Below, one piece after another: positions 27,752 through 40,449 of a stretch of 64,000 bases of DNA. The DNA is from Acridotheres tristis (lineage: Eukaryota; Chordata; Aves; Passeriformes; Sturnidae), in NCBI GenBank assembly GCA_037013685.1, contig CM072886.1, forward strand, positions 24,993,080 to 25,057,079. The letters run 5' to 3'. Each line of letters starts with the position of its first letter. Positions within the stretch are counted from its first letter, which is position 1. The translations under genes and the position numbers were made by a program. A model generated the notes under the pieces. It did no database searches, was not told the origin of the DNA, and worked only from the letters and a program-made list of their open reading frames with translations.

Positions 27752-30700
27752 GTTACTGATGTTCTTTAGTTTCTGGTCAGAAAAGGACATGGAAGTTAAT
27801 AAACCTTAGAAGGAGACAAACCCATGTATTGGACAATGTACTTAACAATCCGTTTCTTATGTATGTTCCAAACTCAAAAGGAATTTTACAAATTACTGCT
27901 ACAGGCATCTGAACTGAAGTGGTTTAGGGCAAAAGCAAGTGGGTGTAGAAGGGCTGCATGGGGAGCTCAGCAGAGTCTACCCAGATGAGAACTGTGCTCT
28001 GCATGGAGTCCCTTCTTCTTGAGCCACTGTCACTTAGCTGTAAAATGTGGAGAGGGGAGAAAAATTCTGGGAGAGTGGCTCTACCATGATGTGAATCTTC
28101 TAAATTTCCTCCATCATTTCCTCGTAGTTTATACATTGATGTGAAATTTTAATCTATCTTTACTTCAATTATTGTAATGACAATAGGCCTTTCCTTTCAC
28201 ATAGGCTGCAGTTTTAAAAGCTGAGACCCTTCTGTTCAGGTACTACCTTTGTTTAGGTCATCTGAGATCCAAGGTAGGCTGTGCCAGTGGGGAATTCTTT
28301 CTGGAAGCTGTCATTGACCAAGATCTCTAAATCTAAATAACAATTCAAACACCCTCTCCTTGTTTCAGAAAAGAACATTCTTTCCTTTCATCTAACCTTT
28401 AATAATAGGTCTGTGGGGGTTACTTAAAGCTATGCACCAATTGAGTTATGCAGAAGATACCTTCAATCTGTCCTTTACTGTGCTGCATCTTCAGGGTGAG
28501 TTAAAAAGCTAAGTGATGATGGCATTAACCCCAAGGTTAGAGTCTTTTGTATATATTACACGTGTATGCTGTCTCTGTGCAAACCCAAACATTCTTAGGG
28601 GATGTGATGAAACCCTACAGCTGGCCTCTTGGGAAGAGTGGCTAGCATAAACTTCTGGGGCTTACTTCAGATTCAACACACCACTGTGGTTTACCTTGAG
28701 CTGTAATATGTTCCGCACTTGAGTTTGATCTTGATATCATCTACAGAAAACATTTTTTGAGTTCATAACATAGATACATCATTGGTAGATATATATTCAG
28801 ACCATTGTTAGAAGGTGTGTGTACTTTTTTTAAATTTTTTTTTTAACCTTAAATGGTTTCTACCAGGTAAACTGAATAGTTGCAAGCTGGAAGTTGAAGT
28901 GTATGCTGCTGTCTGGTGCCACAAACTGATAGAACTCTATTTACAATTGATTTACAATTGAGGCAGAATCCAGGAGATTATAAAATGACTGGATCAACCA
29001 GAGCATGGGGATAATTGGAAATTGTTGTATTTGTAGTCATCCTGAGATAGAGTCCTCTTTCTAAAATTTGATTTTATACAGTTATTTTTATTGGCTTAGG
29101 TTATCTGATAACTTGGACAATTTACTGCATCTAAAATTACACTAGATGGCTATGTTTAAATACATAATGTATATTTGATGGTTTTATAGTGTTTCAGATA
29201 TATTTGACAGCCTTCAGTAAGTTCTGAATTCCTGTTTAGAGAGTTTCTGTGTGAACGTGCCTTTGTATGACAAACTTATCTCAGAGAAAGAAAAACAACC
29301 AGTTGTACAAGATATCCCATATTTTATCTTTTGCTTAGTGATAATTTTCTTCCAAGAAGTCTTGAACAAATGACTTAGAACTAAAAGCATGCAGGCATTC
29401 ATGTGCTTAGCGATATGGTTAAGGATTATCAGATGTGTAGGTGCCTGCTTTCTTTCATTCTGAATAGTCTTTGCTGTAGCTTGGTGAACAGATACTTTAG
29501 AAAAGTTCTGAAGAGCTAGAAGCTACCTCTTTAGATGTCTCAATAGCCTCAAAACCTTGTCTCTTCATTCTCAGCTATAAATGTACAGAAGGTTTTGGTT
29601 TCTCTACACTGTGCAGAGGGACACCCACATTAGAATTGTAGTTTAGTCCAATCAGTACTAGATAAATCTCCAAATAACTTCATCACACATATGTGATATG
29701 TAACAAATTTAACCTTTATATCAGGACTTCCATGCCAGGTCCACAAGTAGAAAAGAGTTGTGCCTTGATAGACCACTGCATAGTTGAGTGCCTTTGGGGC
29801 CTTTCCACAGCAGGTGACCCTTTGCCAATTCCTCAGTTTCCCTAAAATGCAGAGCTTGTTACATGTGGTAACCAGACCAGTGATATTATTTCTTCTTGGG
29901 TGTATTTGTTTGACATTAGGTGCAATATTTCTTACTAAATTATACTGTTCATTATACTTATTTCATTTGATCTGCATATGCGTGCATACATTGTCATGCA
30001 AGTATATTAATGAGAAATCTCTCTCTTTGGGGAAGTCAACTTCAGGTGATCTGATCTTAAAATGTGGAGATATGAGTAAAAAATAGGTGTAAATAAAGAA
30101 TACAGACAACAACTAAAAGACAGAAGCTTACTGTGAAGTATATTGGAGGATCTTAAAAATCAGACTGTGACAGACAAGTTGTTACTCCTCACAATTCAGG
30201 TGGATTTGTTACTAGATACAACTAGAGGTACTACTAATGCACAAATCTTTGTCAATATAGTGAAATTACAAAGTTACATCATCAAACAAAAGAAGGTGCT
30301 GTCATAAAAGTACATGTAAAAATTCTCTCTATATATACTATCTATTATAATATCACTATGGTTTGGTTGTTTTTAAATTCAAGTAGTTAGTGCCAGATGC
30401 TGTGGAAATTAGGTAATCTTTCCTAAAATTCAGATTAGACCAATAGTCTAGTGATGATGTTATTTATTTAGGTGATCTAACAGTACATCTGCATAATTTA
30501 TATTGTGTTTGTTTAAGAATTTGGATCACACCTTTGAATATTGAAGATTTCGGTGGAGGGAAAATTTTACTCTCTAAATTAAAACAAACCAAATGTTGGG
30601 ATGAGCAGAGGAATTTTGTTTCAAGCTTTGAATGCCTTCTGTCTTAGCATCATTACTATACACTGGGTGTTCGAAAAAATACCCCTAAAATCACACTTTT

Positions 30701-33700
30701 ATTCAGAAATGGCTAATTTAAATAGAAAATCCTGGTGCCTCTGAGCTGATTTTTGCAAGAAATACATTTCGTCTTGGCACATAAATGGCACTCTTCATTT
30801 GCAGGAGCAGTCTATTTTTGCCTAAGTAATATAATTTATGTTTTTAGACGTGATTTTAAAACAAAATTTCTGAATGTATATGGTTTTAAAAGAAGAGATT
30901 TAATGGAATGATTTCTGATTTGAATGCTGAAAGATTAGAAAACCCTTGTTGACAACACAACTGGATTCTGATTTTATTTTTTCATTTTGGCCCAATAAAA
31001 ACTATTTGTTGAATTTTATGGCATTCTATAAGTTGATCTATACATTCAATATTTGTTTTAGGAAAGAACTAGAAAAAGGTGAGTTTTATCCTGTTATTTC
31101 AAAAGACATTTTGATTCTTGCCACAGCTGTAATATTCAGCTGTAATTTTCATAACACAGTAGCCAGACATTAAAGTAGACAGAAATAGCAAATAAATAAA
31201 ATAACTGTTGGGGAGATCTTTCGGTTTTGACACTGTATTCAGGAGACATTTATAAAGATCATTATATGGCTCTAGCTAAATGAGACTATCTTCAGCTAAT
31301 TTTTCTTGATTAAAAAGCTATTAATGATCCATGAAAAGAGAGCAGAGGCAAACTTTGCCTCCTGAATAAAATCTCATAATGATGAAATGCTACATGATAG
31401 CCCTGGATTCTGCATGTGATTCTTTTCCAAGGTCAATGACCTATTTATCCTTCTTTTGGCTCAGAGATGCCAATATGCAGCTTTATTCTTATTAGAAATG
31501 GTATATTAAAAAGGGACTAGAATGAGATGTATTCTGCAGCAAGATATACTAATCTCCAATAAGATACAAGGTGATTCTTCTGCTGATGACTTTGAAAAAC
31601 AACGTGAATCTTGAAATCAAACCTAATAATGAACTCACTGTAACTGGATCTAGCAATTGCCTAGAGCGATAATTACTAGATAAAGAAGAAGGGCATGAAA
31701 TGGTCATTGAAAGCAAAAAAGGAGAGCAGACATGATTGAAGTAGGTAACTTTTAGTAAATTAAAACAAAATAGAGACAAAATGCAGTTCTATCTTGCATT
31801 TGAATATTAAAATTGGGCATCAGGCAAATTTGAATGTAACATTATCAATTCAAATCTAACAATAATTCAGAAACTTACATTCAATAAGGTATGGTCAAGG
31901 ACAGGCCATAAATATCCACTATAACAAAGGAAGCTCTTGCTCAATGAATAAACACAACTCACTACTGAGTTCATACTCTTCCTGAGAGGCTATTGAAATT
32001 GTACTCATGAAACTATCAACTTCAGTGAAGAAGGCAAATTGTTATTTCATTTTGATGAACTAAGTTCAGATTCTTATTTCTTCTTTTTCATCACCTTGAC
32101 ATTACAGATTCTTAGTAATGCTTACCACATTTTTCTGCCTCCTCCTTGGTCAGCATTTTATGTGTTATCCAATAGTGGTATAAGAACCGTGTATTGAAAT
32201 TTTTAACTGGAATATTTTCCCAGAATTCTGACTATATGATCTGCTACTGAATTTTCTCGAGACCTAATATGTTTTTCTACCCTAGGTAATAATCTTCCTA
32301 CAGGTTTATGCCAGTTTTTTCAACAAACAGTTTTGCCTTTCATAATCCTAGATTGTTGACAAATTGCATAGAAATTTCCTGTGCCATAGTCTAAATTTCA
32401 GTCCTGTAAAGACAACTGGGCTACACTAATTATTTTATTAGGCATCTCTTTCACTGCAATACAAAGACCATGTTGGAGAATGCTATCATACAGACCTTAA
32501 AATCTATTTAAATATGTATGCTGATCATACAACAATTTTTCTTTGCCACTGAAGCATTGAAAACATCTGATACATAGAGATGAGATTTATGAGATGTTAT
32601 ATATGCCTGGAAACACTTGCATTCTCCTATTGTTTGTTGCCTCTAAGGGCAAAATATATATAAAGTGTTAAAGCTAGGATTCTATGAATCATAATAAGTA
32701 GAGAAAGCAGACTGTCTTTTTACATTTTGTCTTCCTTTTTGAAATTAGAAATATGCCTGCTTTCTTCTGTTCCCTTAGCTTTTTCAGAGACCTCTAAATA
32801 AAAAAAATTAGATAAGGTCGCTAAGATTACAGCTTCCTGTTTTTAACATTTAAACAGCAACACTGTTGACACCTGGTGCTTGTTATTTCTAAGGGTTCTG
32901 ATTGTCTCTTGAATCTCTCTAAAATTTGGCTGAGCTGCCTGGAAGGTGGCCATTTGTTGTTAGCCTTTTCATTTTCTTTACTGGGCTTGTCTAAGCACTC
33001 CTACCATATATCTCTACTTCCATTCCTTGTAATAAGATTGTTTTCATTTTTATATTTTATCAGACTTTGTTATTATTGATGTTCTTTTCTTCATGCACTG
33101 ATATCCCTGTAAAACTTTTGAACAGTCTCAGACTCCTTAAACTCAGTTATCAGAAGCAAATTCTCTACAAACTATAATTCTCTGAAAAGGTCCACTCTTC
33201 CCTGAGGAACAAATGTAAGAGTTCTCAATACTCACCATCACACCATAGTTAGTATCTCCTCCAAAGGAACTACTGAAAGCTCTGAATTTTGTATTTGAAT
33301 TTCCCAGAATGTATGTCACCTAATAGACCAAAAGCCCTTAGGGAAAGTGGGTATGGAAACTGGTATAATTAAACAACAAATTCACACTCACATGAACCCC
33401 TACATAAAAACAATAATGGCTATAAAAGCCATTTTCCAGTGGGGGAATGCTTTTCAGAAAAGATTCCTTCCCTCTCTGGACTTCCAGGCCTAATGCAGTA
33501 AAGGTATGAAATAGCTTTAAAAGAAAAGCTTGGAAAGCAAAATTTCTTATGCCACTGGATACTAAAAGGCTAGGCCTTGTAGCTACAGACTTCAGGGAAC
33601 AGTAATGGTCAGTCTTTTTGCACCTTCTTCCTTATATTTCTCTGTTATTAAAATTTTACTACTTCTCACTGTTGATTAACTCTTCTTTCTCAGATTTTGG

Positions 33701-33929
33701 AACAGTTTCTAAAATATAGGTAATTGTTTTCAGTCTGTCTTTAACTTAGAATTTTAACTCATTTTGATCTGAGGGAGTGCTTATATAAACCACAGTTTTC
33801 TATTTTGTTTGTGCCTTCTGGAAGTCATTCACCTCAATGTTTTCCTTGTAGCAGAGCTAAGTTTCAAGGTAATCAGATTGATCAGTGCTATGTTTAGTCC
33901 AGTGTTGTAAATAAATGTGTTGTAGTTTC

Positions 33930-35990
33930 TCAAGCAACTGTTACCACATTTGATCACACTCATGTTTTCACCATGTTCAACAGGAATTTCTCTTTATTTC
34001 TTGTTTTCATACAAAATTTCCTCGGAAAGCCTGTCTCCATCTTCTCTTTAGGCTGTAGAAATCTGACAATAAAGTCCTTCCTTACACCGTTCTCTATACT
34101 GAACCCAGTTTCTTTAGCCTCATCTGTCATCTGCTTTTGCACCTCAGACATAATCATGGCATTCCAGGGGATTGCCCCCAGCTGGCTGGACTCTGTACCA
34201 AGGATTCAAGAGTGAACATAGTATTCTTTGTGCAGTTAAATGTGTCCTGAAGTCATGAAGGATACTCATGTTTTTAGCAAATTTATTCCCATTAATTCTT
34301 TCCTTGAAGTCTTGTATTGTCTTCGTAGACTTGCAGTTTCTTCTTCAGCCTTTTCACATTCTGCAGTTTCTGATTATATTGATTACACTGGCCATGTTGC
34401 ATATTAGGTCAAAATTGTTCATTTACATTTGAATGCATTTCTGGGAGCTCTGCTTTTTTGCTGCCTTTTTTCCCTAACATCCTTTTTATTGCTATCAACA
34501 CATCTTCAATTTAATATAGCAGACTCCAGAATTTTTTTCTGAATCAATACTTCCCATTTGTGTGCATAATTTGAATTATCCAAAGACAATGTCTTCTATA
34601 TATGCTCATATCTTCTGTGTTTTCTTTACTATCTAAATTTTTTTTATGGCTCTCTTATGAGACAGTCATATGAGTTACTGTTACCTCCCTCTAGATTTTT
34701 GATGCCAAGAGGCAAAATTTCTGTTTGACTTAGTAAGTGCACGTTCAGTCTAGCTAATAGTAACTCCATCTGTGCTCTTCGCCAATGTTGGTGAGTAGCT
34801 GTAGCAGAAAACACAGTACTCTGTAAAAGCACTTTATAAAATCTGTTCAAAGTAATCTAGTTTCAATATCACAAACCACTTATTTCCAGGTTTTTTTTTA
34901 ACTTCTTCATTTCCTGTACTAAAACAGTAGAAACTGTAAGCTGTCCTACAGCTGCTGAAGATACTCAGTGCATTCATCATCTAATAATCTTTATTTTTCT
35001 TCAGTGAAAGAAGATATATTGCTGAAGTCAATACTGAGCTATCTCCTTTTAATCTTAATTGAATGTTTGTCCACCAATGGCTTCAAAGGTATTTCTGTTG
35101 ATAATGCATTTTAACTGTTCCCATTTCATGTCTTGTAGTCTTTCTTTCATTGTGAATGTAGATCCTTCTCTATTTCTATGCATCTTATCTCTGAGAAGTC
35201 TGTGATGTGTGCACAATTCTGCTTTGCTTGTGCTATAAGAGTTTGGGGAACTTTTGGCCTATGTAAGATCAGATGTTCCACATTTCTAATCCCTATTTTT
35301 TTCCAAAGCTGATAGCTTTTATTCAAATTGTTAATCATGTGAGTTTCTTTAAAGTTTTGGAGATGATTCCTTAAAATTGTTCTTTACTGTAGATCAGAGA
35401 AGCCATTATTAAATTTCTGTTTCCCATTTACATTATTTAAACTGTAGAGGAAGTCATTCTTAATTTTCTGTAAAAGCATTGAGCTCTTGGAGTGTTTGGC
35501 TACGAGCAGATCTTCTGATCTGCTAAGCATGCTGAAGGTTCTTCTGTCAGCTGAGTACAGTTTACCAACATTTCTCTTGAAATGTAGACAGCAGATTGGG
35601 ACAGTATGTTCTTGCAGTCCTTAGGCCATTGTCAAATGTACAAAATAATGTTACTACATTTTTCCATGAAATTTTCCTTTTACTAAAAATTTCTGAAGAT
35701 GCCAAGTTGATGGGAACTTGCAGCTGATTCACTCTCCTCTTTATCCAGTGGTTTCAGGTGTTGTAGATCATAAGGTGGTGTAAGATTCTGACAATTCCTG
35801 GTTCATAAAATTTATGTTTTTGGAAGGCTTTAAAAAATCCCTTCTGATGTTTTTTCCCAACTTACTAAACTGTCCTATTGGATTTGTATTCTCTAATTCT
35901 CTATAGATTTGCTAGCTATTACTTCCTTTGAAATCTGAGTGATCAAAAGTCTTTACTGGTGATAATTTATGTTACCTTGCAGATCAGTAA
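33930..35990 (-). pseudogene. Possible decayed intronless coding sequence (unidentified, coiled-coil-like)
   Basis: The minus strand is strongly A-rich here and reads as successive protein-like segments broken by stops and frame changes. In 5'-to-3' order on the minus strand: a segment near 35950-35770 (QIYRELENTNPIGQFSKLGK with one stop before it); one near 35550-35150 containing SEDLLVAKHSKSSMLLQKIK and, after one stop, MINNLNKSYQLWKKIGI; one at 34850-34644; one near 34380-34280 (AECEKAEEETASLRRQYK); and one at 34157-33960. The last three share one frame. Lys, Glu, Gln and Leu content suggests a coiled coil. No introns are apparent, as in a processed pseudogene, but no poly(A) tail or duplicated target site was seen. 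I do not recognise the parent gene. It could also be a retrotransposon remnant or chance reading of A-rich DNA. Confidence 0.33.
35505..35524. repeat. Perfect 8-bp inverted repeat, 4-nt loop
   Basis: AGCAGATC, loop TTCT, then GATCTGCT. It lies inside the possible coding fossil and is probably incidental. Confidence 0.75.
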
Positions 35991-38900
35991 AAGATGTTGG
36001 TTAAATATGTGGGGTCACAAAGCCTACAAATTGCATGTCTCAGCTTCAGCATAAATATATTTTCTTGGGAAATTTCTCTAAGTGGTTACATTTTTTCTTA
36101 TCCTCCTCATCCTTTATTTTTATTGCAGCAAAACTCAGAATAAAACCATCAAAGGTATGAGCATTTATTTCAAGTTAGGGTACATCAGGCAGTTTGACAT
36201 TTTATACCTATTTTACTTTTCCTCAACTAAATGAGCACTGTGTGGTGGAACAGGTCATGTCCCTTTCTGTCACAGTCCACCTTGTTTTGTGATTGTGCAC
36301 CCTTGGATGCATAATGGAGGTATGGGTACTTGTGCATAAAGAAACATAGCTTAAATGAACTGTAAAACTTTGTGCTTTATTGGACATCACTTTTTGAACT
36401 TTTTTTCTCCTGGCTGAATTATTCAGAAGATCTTTGTAAATGGTGCATAACTTCAAATTGGATCCATAGACTGTAGATCAGGTAATTGATTCTCCTCCTT
36501 AATTTCATTTGTTACATGATCACATTATTGCTTTTCCGTTTTTTGATTAAGTTTTTTTTATTCATAGCATTATACAAATAATCTAAACCAAGTTCTAATA
36601 TCTTAATCTCTTGTTAATTAAAATTTTCTCTGTTCACTTAAATTGCCCATCATGCTGTCCTGCAAGGTAATTTTTTGCTCAATCAGAGCACGATTTCAGG
36701 TAAAAATGTCTTCTTGAATTTGGAGACAGACTGAGGCTGATATTGGTTTGAGATGTGTTGGAAGTGATATTAGAAAAGTGACCAAAACCCACTGAAGAAA
36801 ACCAGAAAAGAGTAGAGAAATTCTGGAAGATTATGTACATAGGGGTTTTTTTTGTTTGTTTTGTGGTTTTGAGTTTTTTGGGTTTTTTAGATTTCTTTTC
36901 CTCAAGAGTACTTCAGTTCAGCATTTTAAGATGAAACTGTTTGCTTTGGGTAGCTTTCTCATGGGCTTCTGAAGAGGTCTGCTAGCCACGTACATGTGGA
37001 AGAAAAAGTCTACACTGTGAGTTCTGAAAACTGTGCTTCTGCTGTGTTTATAACAAGCAAGCCTCTGTATTTGTTGAATGGAGAGAAAGTCCATTCTTTT
37101 GTAATGTGTCCATCAGAGTTGCATAGCTGCTAGTAAGGCACTAGTAAGTGCTAACTATAGAAAATGGAGTTTCCTGTTCAGCTGCATTTTTTATTATTAT
37201 TTTTCCAACAGGTTTTCTCATGTGAAAGCTGTAGAGAGTTGAATTTCTCTTGAGATAAGAAATTACAATTAAATGGAGACTGGTTGATCAGCCATGACAG
37301 AATGCTGTCAACATGAAATCAAAGGGGGGACAATACATTTGCATTTTCTACCTTTGTAGAGTGAGATTATGCTAGCAACATGGAGCTGTCTCACTCCCCT
37401 AGGAGCAGAAAGAAGCTCCACAGCTACAATTCTGAAATGCTTCCTGAAGAGGTGAAGATTACACCTGCTCCATGTCTCCAAACTGTTTCTGTGCTAGAAT
37501 AGCCTCTGGCTCTGCTCAGTACTTGCACTGCAGTTCCATGCTTACCACTCACACATGTGCTATGGGATTAATGAACTCTATGACTGATTAAATTCTCATA
37601 ATTAAATCATTTTCCCATAATTCAGATTGAATAAAAGGATATGATACCGAGTTGTGTAATTCATCAATATAACTGATATAATTTCATAGCTTGCATTGTT
37701 GTTTTTTTTTTTTAACAAAACACAAACACAGGAAAAATTTAATATCAAGTTTCCCAAAGTCCTAAGTCATTTGAGCAATACAAACCCCATGACTTTGTCT
37801 GTGTAGAACACACAGATGTCAAAACTGACTGGTTACATCTCAAAATCAGCAGTTGCTGTATGATTTATTGATGTCTGTGGGAAATTTGGTAGGTGTATAA
37901 ATTTATATATATTTTTCTTGAATGTGTATCTCTTGTTAGAAAGGTGCTAAAGTTCTCCAGCTGATAGACAGGTATCTGCTGAGCACATAATGAATTGTAT
38001 CTGTCTAAACCAATTTCTACACTTCTGTGTAGTATTTGCAATGATAATGTGTGACACTGGGGAAATAACTATCCTTCTTGTGATCAGAGGTCATTCCTTA
38101 GAGTGTTGTATTAATCTGGTAAAAAGCAAAAAAAAGAGACAAGATGCAAAGGGAAAAAAATCAGTGGCTAAGGACATATATACATAGAGGACTTAAAAGC
38201 CAAAGTAGAAACACTGGCCCCCACTGTAATCTGAGATCCATGCAGAGGAGGTTCAGTTCTTAGGAAGAGCTCCTTTTAGTGCAGGTGCAGAGCTGCTTTG
38301 GGCGCATGTATTAGGGAAGATTACAAATAACTTTAAGACCTGAAAATGGAAATAATTCTAAACTGAGAGACTGTGAAATATGTGATGTGAAAAACATTCA
38401 CTTTTCATTCTGTTCTCCATTATCTGTGGAAAAATAATTCTTTCCCTTCCTGAAGGAAAATACTTTCCATGAGAAGTGCTGGAGCAGGACTCTGTGCCTT
38501 CAAAAGCAGCAGGACTTGGGCTATACACAGCAAACAATGGCAGTCAGGGAAGGAAGAAAGGAAATTGCTAATCCCTAGGAAAGACCTCATCCTTCCCTTG
38601 AAGTGAATCCTATTTGTATTGTTCTAAGGGGCAGGAACAAGGTGGAGAGGAGACGGGGTTGAACTTCTCTATCCCCTACGGAAAAAGGGCGCTGAAACAC
38701 TAGTTTTGCCCTCTTACCCGTAGTTCTCTTTTCAAATATTTTTTTTTTTAATAGAGAATAAGTTAGTCCTTCAGCTGGGTGTTCCCCTCTGAAAAGGGAG
38801 AGAGGACTTTGAGAAAACATTAGAGGTGCTTTTTATAATTACTTGTTAGAAACTAACACAAAAGGGAAGTGTGAGCATATTTTCAGGAGCTAGCAAAGTA

Positions 38901-40339
38901 TAATGAGGGGAAAAGCCTTTTCTTCTGATTCTTATTTATATTATCAGCACCAAAGAGCTCTAAGTCATAAACCAGGACCACATGGGGAAGTTTAATTCAA
39001 ATGTAAGAGACAACACACATATCGAGACAGCTGAAGGAGCACAAGGAAACAATGAGGCAATGCTGGTCAGTATGAGAGAAAGTGTCTCAGTGCATTATTA
39101 GCTTAAACATTTTCTCATTTTTTTATAGGCATCACAGCAAGAGAGTTTTAATGAGGGATTCGAAGAAAGATAATGAGGTTGTGTGGCAGATGCTTGGAAA
39201 AAATCACAGAGGAGCTTGTTTAAAAATATCTGACAAATGGGTAATGGAAGCCAACATTATGGTGTAACTGGAGATAGAGCTCATTGGAGATGATAGGTAG
39301 GATGAAAATGAGGAAGAATTTGAAGATGAAGGCAAACAGCTAACATCTGATTATTTAGAAAATCATAAACAGGCGTTGGTGAAAAAGGCTGGCACTTTTG
39401 TTCCATTAGATTCTGTGTGAGGGGATCAGAGTTAAACAGAGGAGCAGATGTTATGATGGTAGAGATTTGGAGTGGGTTATGATGGTGTGGACAAGATCTT
39501 TGTGGGCAAACATCAATGGGCATTCTTTAAAGGTGCTACGCAGAAATAACCACAACATTTAGGCTGACGTGTATTGCATTGGACATTGACTTATTTGCAA
39601 AGCAGATGATGTGATCTAACTTTCTAGAGGAACATGTGATAAGTTTTATATTTAAAAGGGAAGCACTGTCTGATGTTGAAAGAGTTGTTTAAGTGTGTAG
39701 ATTGTTCCTCTTTTCTAGTATGGAAAGCTAATAACAGCAATAAAAAAAGTTAAACAAATACATACAAAAATACAGCATGAGCAGTCATAGCAACTGAAAC
39801 TTCTGTTTGGTTTTCTTGGAGACATAGTTATGCCATCCCCTTACATTTTTTTCAAAAGTTTCAGGTCTAGTTACTTTGATTTTTAAAATAATCCTCACAA
39901 TTAAAAGCTCAGTTTCAAGAGTGATTATATTAAAATGCAGTAAAAGAGGTTATATTCCATGAAAATCAGGGGTTTAATACAGATGATCAAAGCAGTTAGT
40001 ACATACCACATTTGAGACCAGGCAGTTAATGGGAGATTTGAAAAAAAAAACAGTTCAGACAATAGATCTATATTTTAGCTTTTTTAAAAGTGGAAGACAA
40101 ATATGTATTCTTTGTGGGAAGCCTAATCCTATAGAAATGTCAACATGACAAAAGACCTGCTGAGCTGTTTTGTGAAGGAATTTTAAAGTACTTTGCATGG
40201 GAAGTCCATAAAGGTAGCTGGAGTAAGAAGTTAACATAATTAATGGACAGAACTTCTAAACATTAAATTAATGTTTTGCCTTAACATTCACAAGTTAGTG
40301 GGTGACAGATGCTGGAAATGGCTGTAAATTTCCTATGAG
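35991..40339. other. Intronic, no gene recognised
   Basis: AT-rich sequence with T runs at 37702-37713 and 38739-38749 and a T/G-rich tract at about 36845-36890. A short pyrimidine tract and AG near 39110-39128 resemble a splice acceptor, but no coding sequence follows that I can recognise. Confidence 0.55.
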
Positions 40340-40449
40340 AGGAAGAAGAAATGCTGAGGGAAATCAAGACCATACCTGAACAGATGATCAGGATATTAGA
40401 ATATCTAAAGATTAGCAAAACCCCAGGGGCAGATGAAGTCTGTCCCAAA
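40340..40449 (+). mobile_element. LINE reverse-transcriptase scrap (CR1/L2-like)
   Basis: The frame from 40351 reads MIRILEYLKISKTPGADEVC followed by PK. This resembles the start of the reverse-transcriptase domain of CR1-clade LINEs, where a stretch like L..LK..KSPGPDG..P is conserved. The flanks on both sides are not recognisable, so this is an old fragment. The match is by memory and short, so a chance likeness is possible. Confidence 0.5.

Larger units (their letters stand above)
14601..33929. other. Intronic, no gene recognised
   Basis: A long AT-rich stretch. It holds a 12-bp tandem duplication (15870-15893), hairpins at 18519-18540 and 26756-26783, and TTTTG-type runs near 24226-24257 and 27725-27751. 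No transposon family was recognised and no open frame exceeds about 115 codons. The 115-codon + frame at 16963-17310 has no recognisable family. Confidence 0.55.

Noticed and set aside
39082..39267. Splice-acceptor-like tract before a 61-codon frame
   Set aside because: A pyrimidine tract plus AG is common in AT-rich introns. No donor or known coding sequence accompanies it.
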